Assembly: GCA_964444625.1 (NCBI GenBank)
Contig: CAYUHZ010000004.1
Span: 1 to 37,015 of the forward strand
Source of the DNA: CAYUHZ01 sp964444625
GTDB lineage: Bacteria > Patescibacteriota > Patescibacteriia > Patescibacteriales > GWC2-42-12
Length of the DNA stretch: 37,015 nt
Reading direction: 5' to 3'
The stretch's first letter is position 1. Each line of letters opens with the position of its first letter. This document shows positions 34,401 through 37,015 of this stretch, piece after piece. Made by a program: the position numbers and the translations under genes. The notes beneath the pieces were generated by a model, which saw only the letters and a program-made list of their open reading frames with translations, had not been told where the DNA came from and ran no database searches.

Positions 34401-36298
34401 TCCAGCGGCTTGAAAGAAGCCGGCAGGTATTCCTTGAAGTCGCCGATAAAATCCTGATTGGCCCTCACTTTGAAAGTCAGGCGATAATCAGACCAAGGAA
34501 AAATTCTGGTTGGCCCGATTCTTTCGATATCGAACGGTACTTGTTCGCGCGCTTCAAAGCTGTCAATCAATTGGTTGATTCCCTGGGCGGTGCTGGAAAT
34601 TAGTTTAACTTGGTATGATCCGATCTGATCGGCCGTAAAATAGCCAAAATAGTCCGGAGAGTTGATGACATTATTCGGAGCGCATTCCGGGTTATAGTTG
34701 ATTTCACCGTTGACGGTGCTTAAATTTACCACCTCGCCATTCGGCTTGGTTATCTCCATGTCCAAGCTGGCGGTACAAACAGTATGGCCGACATGGTCCA
34801 AGACACCTATTTGCAAATAGGCGGTTTCACCCGGCAAATAGATTGATTTGTTGGTATTGAAAGCCAACACTCCCCAAATAAATTGCTGGCTTTGCTTGAT
34901 TATTTGTTCTCCGTCTTGCGCTGTCACTTCAATCGTGTGTTTGCCCGGTTTGATATCTCGGCTTGTTCTGGGCAAACTAACCACGAACTCGCCGTCATCA
35001 AGATACCTGATCTCGGGCGCTATCGGCCATTCCCTGCCCTGCGGATCAAAAATTTTTGCGCTCAAGTTAATGCCGGAATAATGATCCCAAAAAGGCTTGA
35101 TAATATCTTCGACTAATTGGCCGAAAAAACCAAGCTTCTTTTGGTAAAGAAAATTAAATTCCGGAATTTCATTTATTTGAAAATTTGTCTGATGAGATAT
35201 TAGATTAATCTTGGCATCCGGTTCGCTGGCGATGGACAAAACATCCTCTTGCCCTTGATAATTTAATTCAATCCACAATGAATCAAGATAAATCTGCAGA
35301 CTGGAAGAGGCGGCAAGCTGGCCTAGTTCTTGCGGTTGATCATTAACATAACTTAATCTAATTTTAAGTCCGCCGATTTGTTCAACGGTCTCAAAAATCG
35401 GCAAGCCGAAAAGAAAATATCCGCCATTGGCGCTATTGGATATTTCGTCGCTCAAAACAATATTACCTAACTCGAGCCAATTTTCTCCGTTCTGCTGGTA
35501 TTCAAGCATGATCTTGCCTGAGACCTCTTGGCTCATAGCCGCTAGAGACAACCTCAGTTGAGCGTTGGAAATCCGACTAACATCATATTCTGTCGGCAAA
35601 TTAAAATTAGAAAAAATCAAGCTTTGACGAACGGTGGAAGTGGTTAAATCATCTTCGGAAGATGTTGATGTTAATTTATCAATTTGACTATCCTGGGCGC
35701 TGACTGAAACAGCCGATGTAAATAAAGCGAATATACGTTCGGCTTGTCTCCTTATATTAACTAACTTCCTTAGAACGATGCCAAGCGGTTCAACGGAGCC
35801 TTCTGTCTCAATCATCTGAGATAGGCTTTCATTCACAGTTGGTTCCGGCTGAGGAACTTCCGGCAAAGAATTTTGTTTTTTTATTATTTCATTAAAATTT
35901 GGATCGGATAGCGATGGCAAATTATTGGACGGAGTGTTTATTTCGGGACTGATTACTGCTGGCGGCTCATTTGACGGGAATATAAAAGGCGCAGTCGTGG
36001 CCGTTTGGACCGGTACTGCGCCGATAATAAAATGGGCTGAATTGAAAGCGTTAAATTCTTTCAATTCGGCCTGAGTTGATAAATCTTGGTTTAAAGATAG
36101 ATGACGGCTAAGCCAAGCCGGCAAAAATTCAGATTCCTCAACAGAAACTTCCGAAGGATAGATATTAACTTGGGAGCTATAAGCGCTGGCAAAAAATCTA
36201 TAGCCGAAAGTGAAAGCGCTGATTAAGATTGAAATAAATAATATAAAAATCAATCTTAAATACTGAATATTAAAGTATTTTTTTAATACTGCTAGCAT
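22493..36298 (-). CDS. Giant 4601-residue modular secreted surface protein
   Basis: Exported Thr/Ser-rich protein; function unknown, adhesion or interaction likely. A hydrophobic segment at about 14-36 is followed by a low-complexity spacer to about 200, lectin-like beta segments (200-470), and a macroglobulin-like strand near 479-500 (NTNKSIYLPGETAYL). Four module families then recur. K (QKTDGSG/QKTDGTG): about 1100 and 2380. F (FN3-like, ending NIWAYD.AGNKAS): about 1231, 2267, 2518, 2765, 3463. Q (LxQYKN to KWQALSCDD): about 2123, 2627, 3323. W (FRWRNDDG-type): about 1944, 3574, 3904. Residues 2873-3320 look like a beta-propeller (repeated blades, no identified family). Residues 4090-4601 are Cys-rich and paralogous to the 575-residue protein. 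No dockerin, sortase motif or C-terminal membrane helix was seen. The frame is open for 13.8 kb and ends in TAG. The start ATG follows TCCCC, with no Shine-Dalgarno. Confidence 0.93.
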   Translation of the reverse strand: MLAVLKKYFNIQYLRLIFILFISILISAFTFGYRFFASAYSSQVNIYPSEVSVEESEFLPAWLSRHLSLNQDLSTQAELKEFNAFNSAHFIIGAVPVQTATTAPFIFPSNEPPAVISPEINTPSNNLPSLSDPNFNEIIKKQNSLPEVPQPEPTVNESLSQMIETEGSVEPLGIVLRKLVNIRRQAERIFALFTSAVSVSAQDSQIDKLTSTSSEDDLTTSTVRQSLIFSNFNLPTEYDVSRISNAQLRLSLAAMSQEVSGKIMLEYQQNGENWLELGNIVLSDEISNSANGGYFLFGLPIFETVEQIGGLKIRLSYVNDQPQELGQLAASSSLQIYLDSLWIELNYQGQEDVLSIASEPDAKINLISHQTNFQINEIPEFNFLYQKKLGFFGQLVEDIIKPFWDHYSGINLSAKIFDPQGREWPIAPEIRYLDDGEFVVSLPRTSRDIKPGKHTIEVTAQDGEQIIKQSQQFIWGVLAFNTNKSIYLPGETAYLQIGVLDHVGHTVCTASLDMEITKPNGEVVNLSTVNGEINYNPECAPNNVINSPDYFGYFTADQIGSYQVKLISSTAQGINQLIDSFEAREQVPFDIERIGPTRIFPWSDYRLTFKVRANQDFIGDFKEYLPASFKPLDSPEMKVFQIDAEAQEISWEVDWRAGQEYELIYRFDAPDISPEFYLLGPARIGDFGETRQWQIAADANVGLVYAEQIALDAGTTDTSNWTNAVVAPASSFTASTTYFIYVTGGFSGSVNTVTTNFEIVYGTSTQYTGLIKAPSSDAFDAYQISWFDVFTQPASTTNVILRYRTNSGRSYSLHNQIFAISLSDLKTTDYAYNVYNANFGHSATAMQYGASTTIASADNQKDWLVFAMEELVQDNNSVRAMSEIYNGSTSYMQYIKEGADSAFNELYPHVLYAPFTDVSSTTVFGIRVRDSGAPATGSTNDHGKSKVFALNLDAFENQKTLYADINVNLANNMTALGNLNAGGNYTPSSTADQLIFSSFINDVNSATADSNDELLVNGTVAPASWDWEQGVLISRTAYDATDELLHNIVARASNIPTSTGAAINIRARRVSGNFQYGDEVSMSVFSTVLKPAGRPTGVFNSAAQKTDGSGIVDLSIQINDNDKNNVKAKLEYALGANCNFTYPQDPSLDEATTTISASFGSPRIDNAQAYQVGTSTGWIITASGSNTVNFDWLAGTDLANTEGSHCLRLTANNGFEDQLVPATTTLIIDTLAPSSPGQLATSSVGDIFTVLSFGASSTDSYFKEYKIFYKSGTPNVSEADFEHSDINLSNRNYNGASTTRLSGLLPETQYFVNIWAYDDYGNRASSTEITFTTQPAQAHRGRSVQFFAGSFSSVGSSAGSLQTNANNTLPSFEFKLGETNATIRSAYILFESQFEAYIDTNQNHTAYRLAFDTCSAPCTPNAFSGTSSASVYDNTVLAYEENESNIVRLLLDVTNEAQLAAYSGGGLMKGQVGYRIEQTTTSDSIAHAKALLVVSYSYVEEDSTSYTNTVYYPLESTVAGHQGSRKSSVAMNCSTDLTCPKFNFNMYLPELSGSANRLSYWFKTQILSDDHTTTDVLQNINLDGYNYDSSNFIHEAALSGTQGNTPEWYFDYVNGYSENATSTIEAYIGNSTAGSLAYLVGGEVAETYIASSSAATKTRTVAFPFGVINNGQTTAQSVGTSTVWFPENGISSGIVKIQKAWIRILTNNYNTGANTITISTKVGNQASNGPHIYNYNPGATIAKPSFRFIHLLPASDYAELELANATSSKNVVLTAQNNNTSQGGLSAELVITYTYTDEANGYLSGFDLFAGQPAVIGNSQLATSSTARTIFPELTGNNIIRGASLLASYLNSDSTGNVPAATMQIDANLHATSPSCANAYFSRPDGVNGFTEFYKNVTSILTTVTNQRYVACYSNTGAGSATGGAKMNGILSYTYQYNAPQPRLTQNDWRWYENIASSTPIVAKAGENTGINNINIAEVLRLRMNMAVSQKAMATSTNAFKLQYGWGINCSSLANWTDVGGFAGTQSWRGYNNPGLDDGISASSALLASSTKAQTYEEENPSANNLSSLAIGEQGEWDWVLYNYAATSSQQYCFRMVRSDGSSLENYQSDGYPIITTAPANTAPTAAVSLGQYKNSTGTTTIANAEWINNTTIRLAAQANDVNIGEQIRLYFELIPSASSSLTATSEPATYCPSGTAYTDCPSRIWTATSSISDFRTNPFRGTTTITSLPENNYKWQALSCDDGGLCSSWSTFALAPNIRVDLTSPNPPPGALSLDSKANTSITLQLGATTSEPNFSRYRIFYKVGTSGVTEANLQHSDANLNNINYNGRSTTTVIGLTSGLNYVFNIWAYDQAGNKASATPEFTTMTESSLTEPIGSIVTMSQKTDGTGAISIVIRVDDDDNDDQLRAKAQYRLGDNCDGALSDPYLDDSPGAVTATYGSPPPQIDNNAEYQVGTTASWIVTSPIIHPGYNYVTFDWLSKTNEPSANNTYCVKVTINDQVFDQISPDSRLILIDNLDPEIPGNLSLYSYNSNSARLTFGSRSSDSSFKEYRIYYKEGVSDVTTANTQHIDSNLGRVDYFLATSTLLAGLNPGTDYVANIWAYDSFGNATSAAQEITFKTNTLPGSAADLRQYKNDSATAIVNGSWTDENTVKLTASAHDVDTSERIALFYQFLPSASSSLIATSQPATFCLPGTAYPDCQSRIWAATSSLGDYSVTPFTATATIAAIPNSLTGYKWQVLACNDDGDCANSWTIFSTSTPNIKIDGTAPTSPGALSESSKTSVSITLSYGASTTETNFKEYRIFYATSSPVSEVSLEHDDANLDYQNYNNSSITTISGLSPQTFYYFVIYAYDQAGNKASSSQTTIQTGAVASTPGALFYSKNNNTLYYRIWNGNSWNPEAAGPSFGVATDIIRFVHSVRSDDGSKIAVMVKTVNLTPNPDVQKWFSAVYRVAANNFVNSYEMQSITSNTNNSEFGGCLASLSGGGFFAVKNNGVSQGSLVYSWNSVAGWTSNGSGPDPLAVMNGCSLTRRPGTDNYLLVTFDDDSDVGTSYYYGGSAYVNNWTSWTQHSANEDNINNFVGEAFFDPSDNTRGGFYYSNSDTAWSAMIKKFAVTNNNISYGSASTSPTAWADDFVHGELAFDPTGIGVAYFAGRDIVGELNIYKIDISGATPSWIEPTNGDNISGGTLYSDTNFAQKPFTLDFSGGGKGIVLWNGNTATTPRYRQIYSSSVSVDAANSTVPGADANIFPRVRIHKDPNENELLAIYQNDDIDYSAVFWDGNNDRFYSTGNQAWTELVTGVGTGAGVNNDLISFSFSKRNSAPNAPINLEQYSADGATAISNGGWTNQNEIKLKISARDVDTSEAVALYLELINTASTSAISTATSTACSAATPFINCPSKLWLVATSTVGDYSVTPFTATATITAIPDSTDGYKWQAFACDIQNACSGWTKYNLTVPNFKVDTIAPNPAPGSLSIAGKTSTSVTLQFGSAAWDANFKEYKIFYKIGPSGVTEANNEHNDPDLGSISYGGTATTTVFVLETSTQYVFNIWAYDWAGNKATATTEIATTTNASFQVRQSSYRFENDDGPDVNNNTAAAAASTTLTNLSKAKRLNVRIQLENIGGDTASNKVYKLQYEDTASPGIWIDVGNTSDISYSLGLSGNNNDIISASKAAYNANTWSFGRWHENANQTANYSLLNNNFTEFVFAVRTDYATLGRTYRLRLYNVTDSEPLHSYLNYPAFSVVAAETKRFSKNSVSSLSVNTNPLTYFLDPLGYANTDSDNSVYDRATSSANIPVFNFSMKNSSNSDSITVSWNGQSTNSGSTNAVSLQVFRFGATNSWVTIASDSTSTANVDFTLSAYINSNLSQYYDGSYWSYYRVYQSSGNQTLSTDLFSFSTSTPTVYTEQAHFRWRNDDGSETTATWRGAEDVGDPAGTSTALNIGSSTRLRIAVANSGAGSAGSYIYRLEYATTTTSCNSGTLSSWTAVPAIATNQHFVATTSSYFANNDNTTAQLSADGRIFTTGKMVEHPSATTSAITLNEGHYTEIEYVLNVTGNAATGTTYCFRATNNGESLNLYSKYAEATLAGVSNVAPSFFASPSDNASATSTPTNYGSNVLFTATGNDPQSDRYYLAVCQTNAISPGNNGPPTCTGGSWCVSTDASSTVEATCSYQAATSSESLDWFAFLCDKRAGSGVAKCSTASQGYNNNESDSPFVVNHYPLFTNLATTVNYRDPGGTFTISASSSDPDSLGGQDTLRFFVCRANSADEYGCGGGASNTVCFYIGAGPNPSCDYVDTAPSPAATTTYYGFVFDSHYLAATSNSRTSSYTVNNVMPSIGSLTLNGGANISLNIKGAGDKAVVVYLDNISDDNGCTDFDSASAVIYYSPVGNSCSQNHNNCYPIINVNCIRGGCAGDDDYNADYACTGYLKYFAIPTSDSDENNPYKNNNWLSYISIFDGKNYAYTTSGGVEIEINAGLEVVESAISFGSYFVGRNSATSTKTTSIENIGNSPIDTNLSGTNLSGSPSGSLLSGNLEWSKTQYFNYGSGNDLSIGGADVDINTPRPTSLASVVDYIYWGIGIPYDTDAAVYNGVNTFFVVPAVSGW
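25595..26345 (-). repeat. Composite Q-F module, copy 3 of the giant gene
   Basis: Encodes residues about 3319-3569: a Q module (APINLEQYSADG, GDYSVTPFTATATITAIP, GYKWQAFACD) joined to an FN3-like F module (SLSIAGKTSTSVTLQFG to NIWAYDWAGNKA). It lies after the propeller-like region, separated from the other two copies. DNA identity to copy 2 is visible over the GTAAAAGG.GT.ACGCT stretch near 26046. Confidence 0.75.
27695..28440 (-). repeat. Composite Q-F module, copy 2 of the giant gene
   Basis: Encodes residues about 2620-2869: DLRQYKNDSATAIVNGSW, GDYSVTPFTATATIAAIP, GYKWQVLACNDD, then the F module SKTSVSITLSYGAS to IYAYDQAGNKASSS. It is followed directly by the propeller-like region. Confidence 0.75.
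28440..29160 (-). repeat. Composite K-F module, copy 2 of the giant gene
   Basis: Encodes residues about 2380-2620: a K module (SQKTDGTGAISIVIRVDDDD, EYQVGTTASWIVTS, VTFDWLSKTNEP) and an F module (PGNLSLYSYNSNSARLTFG to NIWAYDSFGNATS). It sits between two Q-F units, giving a continuous Q-F-K-F-Q-F run. Confidence 0.75.
29200..29940 (-). repeat. Composite Q-F module, copy 1 of the giant gene
   Basis: Encodes residues about 2120-2367: AAVSLGQYKNSTGTTTI, SSLTATSEPATYCPSGTAY, KWQALSCDDGG, then the F module SITLQLGATTSEPNFSRYRI to NIWAYDQAGNKASA. Confidence 0.75.
32290..33000 (-). repeat. Composite K-F module, copy 1 of the giant gene
   Basis: Encodes residues about 1100-1337: a K module (AQKTDGSGIVDLSIQINDND, AYQVGTSTGWIITAS, VNFDWLAGTDLANT) and an F module (SFGASSTDSYFKEYKIFYKS to NIWAYDDYGNRASS). 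It is separated by about 600 residues from the first W module. Confidence 0.75.
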
Positions 36299-36462
36299 GG
36301 GGATATTTATGTTTTCTTTTATTTTTTCTTTTCTGCTATACGCAAAAATAGCACAAACAAAATATTATCTATTTTTAGCCAAAAAATAACAAAAGAACTC
36401 CTGCTATCTTTAGCTAAATATTATTAAATATTAGTTGTGTATAATTATTAAAATGTATTTAT

Positions 36463-36471
36463 ATTATACCA
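36463..36471 (-). promoter_or_regulatory. Extended -10 promoter of the giant gene
   Basis: Minus strand: TGGTATAAT, a TGn extension followed by a perfect TATAAT (36463-36468). No convincing -35 is found at 16-18 bp. The predicted start gives a leader of about 155 bases. Confidence 0.5.
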
Positions 36472-36557
36472 TTTTTTACCAACAAAAAACAAATTGAAAT
36501 TTTCCTAAATTTAATTTGAAGCGCAATTTCCTTTTAAACAAAAAACATCTTGCTAAT

Positions 36558-36597
36558 GGGTTAAAATAGTTAGACCTAACCAACTAATTATTAACCC
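36558..36597. repeat. Two-tier inverted repeat (hairpin)
   Basis: Outer arms GGGTTAA (36558-36564) and TTAACCC (36591-36597); inner arms TAGTT (36567-36571) and AACTA (36582-36586); 10-base loop. It sits just upstream of the transposase remnant and could be part of an insertion-sequence end or a terminator. There is no T-run on either side. Confidence 0.45.
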
Positions 36598-36604
36598 TAA
36601 CAAA

Positions 36605-36848
36605 ATGTCTTGCTATCAGCTTGCCCTAAAACAGAGATTTCGAATAGAATCTCTTCTGGAAATAAATTGGCCAAAAAGACATTGCCAACCATATCGGAGT
36701 GGGTCCAACAACAATCAACCGGGAACTTTCCAGAAACGGAGGCGCCAAATACGATGCCCGAAAGGCTCACGCCAAAGACAACCAAAGAAGAAGGCGTGGC
36801 AAGAATAAATCAAAAAAGTTATTACATGACGAATTTGTTTTCAAATAG
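36605..36848 (+). pseudogene. IS30-family transposase, N-terminal remnant, frameshifted
   Basis: Two adjoining frames together spell the N-terminal helix-turn-helix (HTH_38) region of IS30-type transposases. The first frame, from the ATG at 36605, gives YQLALKQRFRIESLLEIN. After a one-base loss near 36667-36668 the next frame gives GQKDIANHIGVGPTTINREL, then SRNGGAKYDARKAHAKDNQ and a basic RRRRGKNK tail. That frame stops with TAG at 36846-36848. Full IS30 transposases have roughly 300 or more residues including a DDE catalytic domain; here only about 80 codons remain and the catalytic part is absent. It abuts the inverted-repeat element that starts at 36847. The remnant is non-functional and marks past transposition at this edge of the giant gene. 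Confidence 0.75.
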
Positions 36849-36961
36849 GCACTGTCGCCAATTGCTAAAATTAGCACAGATTTTTTAGGCATTTTTAACA
36901 ACTAAAAGGCTAATTTTAGTGGATATTTTCAAATTTTGCTCCGAGTTTGGCGACAGTGCCT
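36847..36961. mobile_element. 115-bp element with perfect 15-bp terminal inverted repeats (MITE-like)
   Basis: AGGCACTGTCGCCAA (36847-36861) and its exact reverse complement (36947-36961) bound an 85-bp A+T-rich core. The core has an inner 11-bp inverted repeat (CTAAAATTAGC at 36865-36875, complement at 36909-36919). The tip GGCACTGTCGCC resembles IS26/IS6-type ends (GGCACTGTTGCAAA), by memory of that family. No clear target duplication was seen in the flanks. It could instead be a structured RNA or a terminator, since a T5 run follows the right arm. Confidence 0.6.
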
Positions 36962-37015
36962 TTTTATCCATTTCCATTAAATTTTCCAGATGATTGGTAT
37001 CGGCGACTTTAGCCG
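36885..37015 (-). CDS. Possible C-terminal end of an unknown gene entering from the right
   Basis: A minus-strand frame open from the right edge for about 43 codons, reading AKVADTNHLENLMEMDKK and ending KISLLVVKNA before TAA at 36885-36887. The first part looks protein-like, but the last part crosses the inverted-repeat element, so the frame may be chance or may have gained its end from the element. I do not recognise the family. A plus-strand ATG at 36994 (MIGIGDFS) is an alternative. Confidence 0.28.
   Translation of the reverse strand, partial: AKVADTNHLENLMEMDKKALSPNSEQNLKISTKISLLVVKNA

Larger units (their letters stand above)
36299..36604. other. Gene-free leader and upstream region of the giant gene
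   Basis: Very A+T-rich stretch of about 300 bases. It holds the probable 5' leader of the giant gene (about 155 bases), its promoter at 36463-36471 and a hairpin at 36558-36597. No coding frame of believable composition was seen. Confidence 0.6.

Noticed and set aside
36597..36785. Minus-strand 62-codon frame opposite the transposase remnant
   Set aside because: The plus strand matches IS30 when the frameshift is allowed; the minus frame is its shadow.

Overview
The window looks like chromosomal DNA from a small-genome, uncultivated bacterium, most likely Candidatus Patescibacteria (CPR, Parcubacteria-like). This is inferred from gene style: serine/threonine-rich giant surface proteins, membrane-anchored cohesin and dockerin proteins, few Shine-Dalgarno sites, and compact same-strand packing. 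TAA, TAG and TGA all end genes here, so the code appears standard. All but one of the main genes lie on the minus strand.

Left part (1-9407): a translation cluster. From right to left it holds a Tat-signal lytic transglycosylase, tyrS, a MazG-like gene, argS, a AAA_14/DUF4143-type ATPase, a broken hisS, a poorly folding tRNA-His, and the start of metG, which runs off the left edge. hisS has at least two lesions and probably three. metG is far more A+T-rich than its neighbours, and the change occurs at the 3' end of the tRNA.

Middle (9591-15390): a cohesin-dockerin locus. A four-gene minus-strand operon encodes a membrane protein with a DUF916-like fold, a dockerin protein with Cys-rich repeats, and two membrane-anchored cohesin proteins. 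A secreted cohesin without an anchor lies on the plus strand, convergent with the operon. These suggest a surface assembly in which anchored cohesins hold dockerin-bearing partners.

Right part (15609-36298): a 575-residue secreted protein; a four-gene operon (fibronectin-III protein, MacB-type ABC ATPase with a duplicated C-terminal domain, FtsX/MacB permease, small membrane protein); and one gene for a 4601-residue secreted protein built from recurring modules. The last ~510 residues of the giant are paralogous to most of the 575-residue protein. The two genes flank the ABC operon.

Right edge (36299-37015): the giant gene's leader with an extended -10 promoter, a hairpin, a frameshifted N-terminal remnant of an IS30-family transposase, and a 115-bp element with perfect 15-bp terminal inverted repeats. 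Three promoters (giant gene, 575-residue gene, FN3-ABC operon) share an extended -10 of the form TGnTATAAT; the last lies inside a 19-bp palindrome.
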